Translations under genes and position numbers: made by a program
Notes under the pieces: model-generated
What the model was told of the DNA's origin: nothing
Databases searched by the model: none
Seen by the model: only the letters and a program-made list of their open reading frames with translations
Shown here: piece after piece, positions 1 to 10,639 of the stretch
Layout of the letters: each line of letters begins with the position of its first letter
How positions within the stretch are numbered: position 1 is the stretch's first letter
Source: Symbiodinium natans
Lineage: Eukaryota; Sar; Dinophyceae; Suessiales; Symbiodiniaceae
Direction: 5' to 3'
DNA length: 64,000 bases
NCBI GenBank assembly: GCA_905221605.1
Contig: CAJNDS010000521.1
Coordinates: forward strand, 1-64,000

Positions 1-1614
1 GAGCGAAAGAGCCCGACAACGGGGAACCCTCGTTCCGGCATCCCAGAACCCCATTAGCGCGTGAGTTTCGAAGCCGAGACCCTAAAACCACAAGACCCAA
101 TCGAATTCCACCACGAAATCGGACGCCAACTCCTATACCTTAAAGCCTATCAATCCCGAGATGGCGAAAGGCAGCGGTGGCACTCTTGCGGAGAAAGTTG
201 TCTCGTAATCATGGAAGATGAACAGAAAAACACTCTGCCGAAGTCTGAAGAGCAGCCAACCTCGTTTCCGGGGAGTTGGGGGGTACACCTGTCTGGCTCG
301 ATCACACCGCGCCGGGTGCTGACTGCTAGCGTACTGCTTCTAACACCTTCTAAGGTAAACACCAAGGCAAAGATGCAGGAATCTACGTAGAACGAAGAAC
401 AGACATCTACCGCAAAAAGACCAATGAACCGTCGCCCCTGCTGTTCATCTGCAATTCATACTTGCAGAGACAACCCGAAACCCCATTCAAACCGTCAACC
501 CTCTTTTGAATCAGGAGCTCGTACTCAAACAGTACTCAAACCCTGAACTAAGGCCTAAGGCCTAAGGCATTGAGCCCCAAAATATCCCAAAACCCTGAGC
601 CAGGGGCCAGGGAGCGTCCGCGTTGCGTCTGGGAGGTTGGACTGGAACCTTCCCAAGGTTGCGGTGCAGGGCAAAGCGCTCAAAGGCTTCAGGGCTCCGG
701 GTTACCGGGTCGTACTTATAAATGTTTTACGGTTCTAGGCTTGGAGGGGGAGGGGTCTAGAATTCGAGGCAAGGCATACGGCTGGTAGCGGACTAGCCTG
801 CACGCCGTTGCAATCTACGCAGGCAACTATGCACAACCTCACGCGGTCACCCCAGTCTCTGACAGTTATCAATGCAACCCTTCCCCTTGCCTCATTGAGA
901 TGCATGTTGCCGTTTGCCAAATGCGGAGTCTAGCTATTTGTTTATTGCCAAAAACACTAGTAACTCAATCCCTCTGGCCACCGAGCCGCCGGGTATCGCC
1001 GGGCTAAGCGGCTAAGGGCTTTCGAGTCCAACTCCCCAGTTTCCTTCCCAGCTCCTTCAGTTCGCTGAAGGGCGCTCGCTATTTGAGGTCCAAGCACCAG
1101 ACTCGTGCTCAGGCACACCCCCTCCATCCGCTCCAAAATCTCCAAACTGCAAAACATGCAGCACATCATCGGCCACAGATGGGCAGAATGTATTGGACGA
1201 TTGGACAGCAATAGACTGCAAGATGGATGGATGGTGTACAGAAAGGACATGTGCGCTCCGCCTCCCCCGAGTTTGACTTGTCCCAGTCGATCTGTTTGAC
1301 AGCGACCTTTGCAGAGCCAAGGTAAGGCTTGAGGTCTCTGCACAAGCAAGACAGGCAAGACAAGGAACACGCTTGCATCGCTCTTCCCTTTTTCGACCTC
1401 TGATCAGCTTTGCATGTCGAGGTAGCGTGCCTGTGTAGCAGTGTAGTAGTATCGTGAGAGAAGAGTAAATGATGCACTGCAATATACAACTTAGCAGACT
1501 TGGCAAATAGACAGGCAAGCTGACAAACATGTGTGCGTGGGTGCACGTGCGTGAATTTTCAGGGGAGGGCCGGTGCGCTGCTCCGTGTCTGCACAATGAA
1601 TTCTTGGCTGTGCT
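1..1614. other. Gene-poor stretch
   Basis: I see no convincing gene here. Open frames are short, overlap on both strands and have no recognisable domain. Bases 540-570 hold a short AAGGCCT-type direct repeat. Confidence 0.4.
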
Positions 1615-2367
1615 TCACTTCACAGCACTTGCAGAACACGTGGAGTCGAATTCTGTATACTCGCCACTCAGAAGAAGGGCCACCGCCTCGAAGTCGAGCC
1701 TAATATTGGCCTTCGTGATGCTCTGTTCATGTTCCTCCAGATCGCTGAACTTCTTGGCTTGCGGGTGATTCTTCTGAGCATAGTGTCCATGGATGTAGTC
1801 GGCACACGAGGCAACGAAGTCGTCGTCCCCAGCCAAATAGATGCACAGGTGCATTGCATCTCGCTTGAGAACGTCCCGTGCTTCGCGGACGCACCGTTCC
1901 GGAGACCAGCCTGAAGCATGCTGAAGATCTTCGTCCTGCAATTTGTAGCGACGGGTCAAAGCACGCAGGAACCCTTCGACATCTCCTCGATCGTTCCACT
2001 TCTCGATTTCCAGCTCTTCTGACGTGAAGCTCTGTACCGGCTTCAACGCGTAATGGAGTTGTTGCTCAGGAACTCTCTTCTTAGCCAGCTGCCAGCCGCC
2101 CCGGAAGCGATTGAAGGACCAAAAGTCATGAATGCAGTTGATCACCGGATCCGGGGAATGTTCATCAGCTTTCGTTGCCTGCAGCAGATATTGGAGTGCT
2201 TTGGCGAGTCTTTTTGCAGAGTCCAAGTCACTCATCACTTCGTCTGATGCCTGCGCTATCGTCTTTGTCTTCAGTTCTTCCCATTTTCCCCAAAGCCTCT
2301 CACAGTGCTCCTTGTACAAGTCGTTTTTGTCCGTCTGGCATTCGGGCGAGAGACGTGGCCGCTTCAT
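1615..2367 (-). CDS. Hypothetical protein, 250 aa, single exon
   Basis: Intact open frame. I start it at the ATG at 2367 (MKRPRL...), because the upstream 25 codons are cysteine/valine-rich translation of a CA microsatellite and begin at a non-ATG codon. The protein is hydrophilic and mixed-charge, with a basic KRPR near the N-terminus that could act as a nuclear signal. The central part (about residues 85-200) is rich in Trp, Arg and Glu and looks helical. I see no signal peptide, membrane segment or family motif, and I do not recognise it. Composition is protein-like across the whole frame, unlike the overlapping frames on the other strand. Upstream on its own strand, near 2510, lies TTTGGCTCAA, a ten-base match to the 3' part of the dinoflagellate spliced leader, too short to rely on. 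The frame could be one exon of a larger gene. Confidence 0.5.
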   Translation of the reverse strand: MKRPRLSPECQTDKNDLYKEHCERLWGKWEELKTKTIAQASDEVMSDLDSAKRLAKALQYLLQATKADEHSPDPVINCIHDFWSFNRFRGGWQLAKKRVPEQQLHYALKPVQSFTSEELEIEKWNDRGDVEGFLRALTRRYKLQDEDLQHASGWSPERCVREARDVLKRDAMHLCIYLAGDDDFVASCADYIHGHYAQKNHPQAKKFSDLEEHEQSITKANIRLDFEAVALLLSGEYTEFDSTCSASAVK

Positions 2368-2402
2368 GGCATATACAAACCCAGTACACTTACACCATAC
2401 GT

Positions 2403-2419
2403 GCACACACACACACACA
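2403..2419. repeat. CA dinucleotide microsatellite
   Basis: Eight to nine CA units just upstream of the hypothetical gene on the minus strand. Confidence 0.85.
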
Positions 2420-3040
2420 TTTTTATGATATATACAGGGCATATCGTGTATGGATACACACGCGTGTTTAACGATGCTTCTTTTGACCTGAGCCGCGTGA
2501 GCCGTAAGGCATTTGAGCCAAACAGGCTGTGCCGGACCTGCACGTTGCTAGCTTTTGGAAGACTCAGTGAGCAAACTGGGAAGTTCAGATTCCAAAGTGC
2601 CACCCGCCAACCGCTCATGCTCTTGATTCCAAGCAAGCAGGCAGGCAGAGCTCGCAAGGAAGATGAGCAAGATGGCTCGAAAGGGGAAAATCTGACAGTC
2701 TGACAGCCCCTGAGCGCAATCGATGCCTAAGCACTGGGCCTTTTATACCGTAGCTCTGCAAGTCAGAATTCATCTCAGACACACGTCAGAGCTGGGACCC
2801 TGGCAGGGCGTGCTCTGAGTAGGCGCCCCCCGAACTTTTGACCTGCGCACTGCAAAGCAAGCCGAAACGCCGATGCACCGAGTTCCTAAAAAAAGAAGCG
2901 ACAGCCACGTGAGGAGAGGAGGAGAGCGAGGGCAATGGTATGGCCCGCCTTGACTACAGCATTGCTCTGCCTTCATTCTACGATCCTCACCGCCTTCGGG
3001 CCAACTGGGGCTCAATTCTACTCTAATGTTTGCTCTAACA

Positions 3041-3117
3041 CACAGACTCTCACAGACTCTCACAGACTCTCACAGACTCTCACAGACTCTCACAGACTCT
3101 CACAGACTCTCACAGAC
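3041..3117. repeat. 10-bp tandem repeat CACAGACTCT
   Basis: Seven perfect copies of CACAGACTCT followed by a partial copy. Perfect identity suggests recent slippage. Confidence 0.95.
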
Positions 3118-3352
3118 AACTCCTGTACTGTCGCCACTCTGTAGCCCCTTCCTGTCTCACATTTGCTACTGTGCCGCTTGGACGCCGCACGCTCCCTATA
3201 GGTCAACCCATCAGCATGACATTTGGATGCAAATCTCCACAGCACACGCGCTTTGCAGACCAATTGCAGCATTGTTAGGCCCGCGCTGTGGAAAAACAGC
3301 AATACTCGAGACTTCAAAACAGCAGACAAAAAAACTGGCGGGAGATATTTGA

Positions 3353-3705
3353 TCAACGCAGCCAAAAAGCAGCAGACAAAACTGGCGCGAGCTGTTTGGT
3401 CAAAGCTGCTGACAAAAATGACGCGAGCTATTTGGCTATTTGGTCTAAGCTGCTGACGAGCTGTTTGGTCAAAGCTGCTCATTGGCTATTTGGTCAAACT
3501 GGTACGAGCTATATGGTCAAAGCAGCAGACTAAGTTGATGCGAGCTATTTGGTCAAAGCTGCTGACAGAACTGGCGCGTGCTATTTGGTCAAAGCTGCTG
3601 ACAACACTGGCGCAAACTGTGTGGTCAAAGCTGCTGACAAAACATTTCGCTTGCTATTTGGTCAAAGCAGCTGACAAAACTGGTGCGAGCTACTTGGTCA
3701 ACTCT
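3353..3705. repeat. 36-bp minisatellite
   Basis: About nine diverged copies of a unit that includes GAGCTATTTGGTCAAAGCTG followed by a CTGACAAAACTGGCGC-type end. The 36-bp period is a multiple of three, so a forward frame stays open for much of its length; that frame (repeated AIWSKLLT) is a by-product of the repeat, not evidence of a gene. Confidence 0.9.
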
Positions 3706-3744
3706 TTAGAACTCCATTGCCAAATACAAAACCTGAAAAAGTAA

Positions 3745-4410
3745 CAGCGACCCGGGGACGCTTGGGTGGACCAACCCAAAAAAAAAGAGCTCCCTCCATG
3801 GAGATCAAGGGGCCCCGAAAACAGCCAGAGCCCCTTTCTTCGACAAGCCTTGTCCAGCAGACGTCCCCTTTCCCCTCAGCAAGATTCCGACCCCCAACAC
3901 GAATCCTGCGAGAGCGCCTGGATCGTCTTCGTTGTGGTGGCCCCGATCGGGGTAATGACGTCCACGAAGACTTTCCTGGAATGGGCTCGACGTCAGGGGT
4001 TTTTGGGTACTTTGGCGGGCTGCGGGTCCGTGTGTGTCCCTGAAGCCTGATGAACCCACACAAACTCCCCAGAACTCTCCCAACCATTCAGCCACTTCAC
4101 GTGCGTATGTTCAAGGACAGCTTGTGCCGGAACTTCACTCGTTCATCGGGTGTTGATGTTCAGCGAACTGGAGATGGCAAAGCTTCCGGTCTGAAACGGA
4201 GAAGGCATGGGACTGCAACGTGAACTCTGAAGTTAAAGCTCGGGCGCTTCCCCTGAGCCCAACAACATCGCCCCGGGCGCCTCGACCTCGTGGGGCCGAT
4301 GGAAGGCTCCATCATTGGCCTGATACAGCTCATGTGCCGTTTGTTTTAGTTTCTGGACACCTGAAGACATTCGTGGACTCTAAGCACCAACCCTTACACC
4401 AGGGGGGGCA
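3745..4410. other. No gene recognised
   Basis: Moderately GC-rich sequence with overlapping short frames on both strands and no recognisable motif. Confidence 0.35.
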
Positions 4411-4640
4411 GCCCCCAGGCAATGGGTTCTGGCCAGGAGGGCCACGGGGGGCACCACCCAAACCTCAACCAAACGAATGAACTGCTAATTCGTTCCGATT
4501 TGTTGCCTTCTCCCCCCTGCCCCGCGCGGTGCCCCCAGGCAGTGGGTTCTGGCCAGGAGGTGATGGGTGGGGGGTGCCTAAACCTCTCACTGCGCGGATT
4601 AGCTGCCAATTCATTCGTTTTCACTCCCCTCCCCCGCCCC
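4411..4640. repeat. Imperfect 120-bp tandem duplication
   Basis: Two copies (about 4411-4530 and 4531-4640) share GGGTTCTGGCCAGGAGG and a C-rich end (CCCCGCG). A third partial match, GGCCAGGAGGGAGATTGGG, lies at about 4772. A run of 17-18 A's follows at about 4713-4730. Confidence 0.75.
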
Positions 4641-4887
4641 GCGTTTTAGCCTCGAGTGCGGTGCTTGCTGTACCAGGGTTTAGGTTAAAGGCCTCTGCCA
4701 GCAAAGCAACGCCAAAAAAAAAAAAAAAAAACTAAGGAAACACCCTTAAACCTTCTTTTCCTTGGGTTCCCGGCCAGGAGGGAGATTGGGCAACCCTCAA
4801 TTTCAAATCGCGTCACTTGGAAAATGAGCGGCACAGGATTCGTGCGAATTCGCAGCTAGTTCGAGCCAGGACCCTCAGATTCTAGGG

Positions 4888-6142
4888 TCAATACATTGAC
4901 CGTCTTGCTATAGAAGAGGTGCCTCTGTCCCCCTCAACCACCCCGCGCCCCGACACTCTCCACACCCCCCGTGGCAAACTAGCGGCTAGCCCCGCCCACC
5001 CAACACCCCCGTTTGCGGCTCCCAATGTCTCCATATGTCTCCCCTTCTCCCCTTCCCCCGATTGCGTGCGCCCGTCCGGATCGAAGACGGCAGCCAGGGT
5101 CGGCAAGCTGTCTTGCGCCGGCCCCGCTACCGCCCTTGCCCTCCCCAGCGCGGAAAGGGCGCTCCACCACCTGCGCACCCAGGCGATGCCAGCAGCCGCG
5201 CGCAGGGGTGCCGGGGCGCGGCAGGCCCGCAAGCGGACCAGGCGTCGCACCACTAACGCAGCCTCGGCGTTCCAGCGCCCCCCAACCTCGCAACCGAGCA
5301 CACAGAGCTGTTGGGCCCCCCCCGGTGCGAGCTCGGGGTAGGTGGCTCGTTTGCGCCGCTCGGCCCAGCGGCGAGACGAGCGTGGCGTCGCAGCAAAACG
5401 CCCCTCCCAACGGCGTAGCCCGTAGACGACGAGGTCCAAGCGCCGTGGCCCTCTGGGCCAACAGCCTCGCGTGCGACGCGCGCTCACGCGCGCTCGACGA
5501 TTTTGGCGTCGCGCGCGAGCAATCTGCATCATCTCCAGGGGGAAAGCGTCGTGTGGGGCTCGCTTTGGATGGCCGTGAGCCATGCGCCGGCGTGGGGCCC
5601 AGCCTTTGAACGCACAAGAGCACGATGAACGGGCGACAAGGAAGGCAGCAACGCGGTCGCGGAAGAATCGGTTCCGAGTACGCGACGCGTGAAACTGCCA
5701 TCCGTGCACCCGCCCGCCTGGCTCAGTGGCGTCGGGCTCGGGTCCCGGTGGTCTCACCTAGCAACCCGCGGCCAGGTCGGCACATCGGCCCATCCTTCGT
5801 TGAGGAGTAGCTGCCGACCAGCCCGGCGGCTCGCAGGCACGCTGGGCCACTGCCATCTTGGAGGGCTGCGACCGCCCATGCGACAAACCTGGGGCAGCGG
5901 GCCTCGAGGACGGCGGCAAGTGAATCAGCCCACACAGCCCAGTAAGCTGCGGGGCTATGCGTGTTGCCTGAGTGAGACCCAGACCTCCTAGGCCTGCGGG
6001 CAACAGCGCGATGGCGCGCACTCCGCGTCCTCAGCCAAGACAAGCCTGCAGCATGCCCCAAACCGCCGCATCGTGCGCCTCGGCAGTGAATGAGTGAGAC
6101 CTGCAAGCCGATAGGCAGCCCCTCTGGGGCGCAGGCAAACAT
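4888..6142 (-). pseudogene. Decayed LINE, 3' part of the ORF
   Basis: Reading the minus strand from 6142 to 4888, recognisable pieces of a dinoflagellate-type LINE C-terminal region appear in order but in shifting frames. They are LPAGLGGLGLTQATR (about 5980), RVHGWQFHASRTRNRFFRDR (about 5690), LDLVVYG (about 5430), CCDATLVSPLGR (about 5390) and ATYPEL followed by CEVGGRWNAEA (about 5330-5270). No single frame holds them all, so several indels have accumulated. The order matches the other fragments nearby when these are pieced together. The assignment rests on recurrence of the motifs within this window and on my recollection of similar dinoflagellate sequences; a protein search would settle it. 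Confidence 0.6.
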
Positions 6143-6209
6143 TTTTTTTCAGGCAAACATTCAACACAGCAAGTGACATTGTAACACTCGCTTGTCAAAG
6201 CTACAACAA

Positions 6210-6806
6210 CTACTTGACGTCATGAGCTCGGACATCATTGCTGTACAAACGCGAGGAAAGCAACAAAATGATTCTCCCAATTGGTGTCGTTTTTTTTCTT
6301 TTTCTGTCGTTTTTTGCATGGTCCATCCACCTTTCCCACCCCATAGTACGCGCGAAAACTTCCAAATGTGAGGCCCAGGAATTTCGAGGCCGGCCGCGAA
6401 CGCGACTTCCAGGAGGTATCCATTCCATAACGCGTTTGATCCATCTGTTGGATGGCACGTAGCTTACATGACGAGCAAATCTCCAGTAATGCTTCAGGCA
6501 TGTTTCAGACCAGCTTTGCAAATGAAGCCGTTGTTGGAAGTCACGCACGCGCTCGTTCCAGAGGCGCAAAATCTCATGCCATGGCAAACTCCAATCGACG
6601 CCGGGTGGTGGACCAAGCAAAGTGCGAAGCAAACGTCGCCATTCACAGTCAAACTGACGTAGGTGATGATGATAAATCTTGCGATGCCCTGCACCAAAGC
6701 ACGCGACAGGCGTCACAACTGCCTCAAAGTATCTGATGCGCAACGCTGCTGGGACACGTTTATCACAATGCCACTTTGTGCGAAAAGACCGTGTCAAAAA
6801 TGTCAA
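6210..6806 (-). pseudogene. LINE C-terminal fragment, 198 aa
   Basis: Open frame that begins without a clear start and resembles the post-RT end of LINE polyproteins. RTKWHCDKRVPAALRIRYFE and VVTPVACFGAGHR fit the segment after the palm and thumb, where the chain runs into a Trp- and Arg-rich tail. Further on, WIPPGSRVRGRPRNSWASHL matches the basic GRPR...W motif common near LINE C-termini. No RT catalytic motif is present, so this is a 5'-truncated piece, the usual form of a dead-on-arrival LINE. The family seems different from the GGLGL-type fragments around it. Confidence 0.6.
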
Positions 6807-6870
6807 ACCCTAAGAACCTTAAACCCGAAAAATTTTAACCCTAAAAATCCTAAACCTTCCACCTCAAAAC
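6797..6870. repeat. Degenerate telomere-like CCCTAAA repeats
   Basis: AAACCCTAAG, TTAAACCCG, TTAACCCTAAAAATCCTAAACC and similar: decayed copies of a CCCTAAA-like unit, the complement of the TTTAGGG telomere repeat known from dinoflagellates. Confidence 0.45.
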
Positions 6871-7058
6871 TCGTCGATTTCAATTTAAAACTTTATCATG
6901 AAAGTTAAGCTTTTCCCCTCATCCTAAACGCGCGGGATGCAGATGACACATGGAAATCCACATCTGCATCATGAGTGCAACATCTTGTGGCAAGTGCGAA
7001 CAACTTCGATGCAAGTATCAATGTCCAACCAGATCGTGCGCCTCGGCATACGGCTGAA

Positions 7059-7610
7059 TCAGCTCGCGCAGCACGCCAGGAGCAACCTCGCGCACTGCAG
7101 GTCAGGCAGCAGGGGGAGTTGCCGCAGAAGCTCGTCCTCCTTCGCCACGCGATGCCGCCCCCACGCCTCGATGAACTGGGGTGTCCCAACGGGGCTGCCC
7201 AACGCGACTATGCCGCGTACAGGCAACGGCTTGTCCCCGCGCCACACATTGTTGCCGAGGTCGCGAACCCCAGGCGGCGCTGGTTCCCGGGACAAGCTGA
7301 ACACGCCAGTCTTGCCCAGGTTGGCCGCGATCCCCGTGTGAGCCTCAACAGATGCCGTTGCAGCATCGTGCTGGGCGCGGGAGCACGAGGTACAGGTCAT
7401 CCAAAAACGCAAGGGGTTCCTCACCATCCTGAAGCCTCTCAGCCGCCTGCTGCAGCCCCGCGTGCTGTCCCAAGGCGAAAAGCGCGGGGGCCAATGGGTC
7501 CGCTTGCTCGCATCCTTCGCCCTGGAAGATGCTATGGCGCTCGCCGCTCTCGTCCCACCAAAAGCACTCCGAAGCCTGACCGTAAAAAAACCGGGCGAAG
7601 GGGAAAACAA
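7059..7610 (-). pseudogene. LINE reverse-transcriptase fragment
   Basis: The minus strand encodes, across a frameshift near 7380-7430, FLDDLYLV (a FxDD-type RT motif C) followed by HTGIAANLGKTGV, a typical motif D with the G-K-T signature. Downstream come LGSPVGTPQFIEAW and HRVAKEDELLRQLPLLPDLQ, which fit the thumb and the start of the C-terminal region of the same family as the 4888-6142 fragment. The catalytic DD lies out of frame with the downstream part, so the copy is dead. Confidence 0.6.
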
Positions 7611-7619
7611 CTCCCCAAG

Positions 7620-8826
7620 GTGAGCTAAGTGCTGGGCACGACGTGCACGGGCATTATCATCAGGCGCCTGGGGTGAACGGCGGGCTGCGGCATCAGGGGG
7701 TCACCGGACAAGCCCCACCTGCAGGCCGGCGCAGGAGCATCCGAGGAAGGAACAACCACAGTTTCCAAGCGCGCACTTCATGAGTGCCGTCAGTGCCGCT
7801 CGCAATCCGGGAACATGACCGAATCAACTCCAACGCGACCTGGAATGCTTGGAGGAGCACACCTTTGCAAAAGTGTTGGGGCGCCCGGGACGTCGTCAGC
7901 TAGGAAAGGGTCAAGGTTCGCCAACGAAGCCCGGTAGCGCAACCGGGTGTCGGTACTCGCGCCCTTATGCACAAATTCGCACAGCAGAGGTGCGCATCAA
8001 CTTGACTTGCTTCGCATTCCAAATCGCTGGGCCAAACCACAATGCGAGGCAAGGGGGACAAGTTTCTGCTCGAGAGCACATATGGATGGCAGACCCCCTT
8101 GTGGCCAAGTTTTGGGTTGGAGGGATGTCGAGTTGGTCGTCGTGGGCTCCAACACACGGCTCTGCCCCACTGCCACCGGTGTACTGTAACGACATATGGA
8201 TCGCCGTAGCTTGTGAAGCAGTGATCTGTGGTTCCTTCGTCGACGTCCCGGGAAGCACGCATGCGGATGTGCTGAACAGTGAATCAGCTTGGACTGGGAG
8301 CCCGTCATTTCCCTTCCCTTCGCGCAGCAGACAGGCCAGCAGCGTCAGGCCACACCTACAGCGGGGAAAACTTGCAGAGCTCGAAAACTTCCCATTGCAC
8401 AAAAACATCAAAAACATTATTGGCAGCTTACGATGGAACCAAACATCTCGGCATGACAAAACGTTCAACAGCTGCGCATGCCAGTGCCTTGCACCTGTGA
8501 TTCCTCAGTCTTGAATCACTTGTTTGGCACGCCTTTGCAACAATACCCTGTCATCGGCGCCGATCTTCGGTGGGGACCCGGGTGCGTCGTGTGGACCAGC
8601 CACTGTTGCGACACCACCTGGACAGGATTTCACAAAAGGAACAAGTCAGCTCTTTAGACTCACTCACTCATGACGTCAACTGTGCACAGGAAACTGACCT
8701 GGTGATGACGCTACACAAGCAGAAAGAGATGAATGGCACGTCCTAAAGGCGAATCATTCAGAGAGCCCCTATAAAGATACGAAATTGGGAACATCAATGA
8801 CTCACTTTTTGGGGCGCTCACTTGGC
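7620..8826. other. No gene recognised
   Basis: A forward frame of 221 codons (7849-8514) overlaps equally long reverse frames and has no recognisable domain. I do not call it. Confidence 0.35.
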
Positions 8827-9502
8827 TCACTCGTGCCCCCCGTATTCTAAAATGAGAAGAAAGGTAAGGAACTGGTCGTGTACGCGTCCACGTTTCCGCT
8901 GCATCCGGACGAGCCGCAATGGCGAGCGGTGATGGGCAGGGGAAGGCGCAATCGCCGGCGCAGGGCCACCTGCTGCGTGATGGCTGTGACTGCCGGTTCG
9001 CCGGGTATAGCCATTAGCCATGCGCCAGCGTGCGGGCCTGACTCGGCTCGGAGCAGGGCTTGACGGTCCTGCGTCAACGACGGCAGCATCATGCGGTCGC
9101 GATGGTAACTGTTGCGAGTGCACGACGCATGAAGCTGCCAGCCATGCGGCCATGCGCCACATCATGTATCCGCCGCCACGTCCGGCCGCAGGCCCCAGGC
9201 ACACGCACCCCAGCCTCGGTTAACAGCAGCGCACGGGCGCTCTCAGCGTGCTCAAGCACGCGGCGCCGTTGCTCTCTTGACGGAGCGCAGCGACGCAGGC
9301 TGCCGCGAAAGCCGGAAAACGGGCTGCCATGACAGGGAAAGCATCCGCCCATGCCGCCCGGTACCCCAGACGCGAGGCCAAGGCCACCGAGGGCTGCTGG
9401 CAGGCAGGCTACCTCGCGGGCGGACTGCTGGTCCGCTTCCTCCCCCCCCGGCGAGCAGCAGCCAGGCGCACTGCAAATCAGGGGCTGGGGCAGGTGCTGC
9501 AA
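8827..9502 (-). pseudogene. LINE fragment (GGLGL family)
   Basis: The minus strand reads REVACLPAALGGLGLASG near 9400 and MAGSFMRRALATVTIA near 9110, in a context equivalent to the LPAGLGGLGL segment of the fragment at 4888-6142. Frames shift between the two pieces. It ends near the ATTCTAAAATGAGAAG stretch at about 8845. Confidence 0.45.
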
Positions 9503-9874
9503 GAACTCCTGCTGCTCCTACGAGCTACGGTGTCCAAGTCAACCTCGCCTATAACGAGCTGTCGCGTCCAAGTCAGCCTCGAGTTCGGCTTCGCCTATAT
9601 CGAGTTGTGGCGTCCAAGTCAGCCTCAAGCTCGGCTTCGTTTATAGCGAGCTGTGGCGTCCAAGTCAGCCTCGAATTCGGTTTCGCAACAGCTGTAGCGT
9701 CCGAGTCAGCTTCGTGTTCACTGAGTTCAGCTTCGCCTGTAACGAGTTGTGGCGTCCAAGTTTGTTTCAATTTCGGCCTCGCTTACACCCAGCTGTGGCG
9801 TCCAAATCAGCCTCGAGTTCTGCTTCGCCGGTAACGAGCTGCGGCGTCCAAGTCAACCTCGGCTTCGATTTTAA

Positions 9875-10002
9875 CTAGGGCCCCAAACAAGCACATAAGC
9901 AAAAATCAGGACAGGGATATCCCAGACAAACCCCCTAGTAATGAAGCAATGAAGTTGGGATATCCCTTTTAATCCTGCGCTTATGCCCTTTTTGGTCCCT
10001 AG
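9875..10002. mobile_element. 128-bp MITE with TTAA target duplication
   Basis: The element starts CTAGGGCCCCAAA and ends, read on the other strand, CTAGGGACCAAAA. The two arms stay alignable for about 50 bp, both containing CATAAGC and ending in GGGATATCCCA, with a short loop. It is flanked by TTAA at 9871-9874 and 10003-10006. Removing it restores the minisatellite unit (TTTTAACGAGCTG), which shows insertion directly. TTAA duplication is typical of piggyBac-type transposition; the family assignment is inference, as no transposase is present. Confidence 0.85.
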
Positions 10003-10120
10003 TTAACGAGCTGTGGCATCTAAGTCAGCAACGCCATGCCAGCCGGAGATCGCCGGAGAAAAACCAGTTGGGGTGGAGCGGGGCCCGGCAAAGCGCATCC
10101 GAGTGTCGTGCTCGCCACTG

Positions 10121-10414
10121 TTACTGCTGCACGGCAGCGGTGCGACCAGCCCGCTCCTGCGACAGCACTGCGCTCGCACGCGCAGCAGGTCGCGCACGAA
10201 ACTCTGGGCTTCTCCGTTCCGAGCAGCGCCGGGCGCCGGGCTGCGGCTGCCTACCCCGTGTCAGGGGGGAGACCAGCGTGGCGTCGCAGCACGGCGCACC
10301 TCCCCAAAACGTGGCGCTGTACACGACAAGGTCAGTGGTCGTACGACCTGCCCGTCTGCCCCCACAGTTTCCGTCAGGAAGAGAAAGAAGCATCCCGCAA
10401 GTAGCCCTGCACAT
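10121..10414 (-). pseudogene. LINE C-terminal fragment (CCDATLVSP family)
   Basis: The minus strand reads TTTDLVVYSATF then APCCDATLVSPLTRG, the same pair of motifs as LDLVVYG...CCDATLVSPLGR at about 5430-5390. On the minus strand this piece lies upstream of the GGLGL piece at 9400, the reverse of the order seen at 4888-6142, so it is a separate insertion. Confidence 0.5.
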
Positions 10415-10639
10415 GATACGCGCGGGACGAACCAGCAGCCGTGTTTGTTCTTTTTTTGCTCCGTCCCGCTTCTTGTTCAGCGTGCTGTGGCTACGAACGA
10501 GCTCTAGCTTCCCAGTTCAGAAGGGCGTCCGGTGTCAATAACGAGCTCTATAGCGTCCCAATTCAGTAGCGCGGTCGGCTTGGCCGATAACGAGCGCTGG
10601 CGTCCCAAGTCCGTGGGGCGTTGAGTTTTACCGTCCGCA

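Larger units (their letters stand above)
9530..10620. repeat. Roughly 46-bp minisatellite, interrupted
   Basis: Diverged copies of a unit containing ACGAGCTGTGGCGTCCAAGT then CAGCCTCGAGTTCGGCTTCG run through 9530-9870 and resume at 10004-10030 and 10490-10620. The array is split by the MITE at 9875-10002 and by a LINE fragment at 10121-10414. Confidence 0.75.

Noticed and set aside
2505-2525. TTTGGCTCAA upstream of the 250-aa gene
   Set aside because: Ten bases only; the leader part before it does not match.
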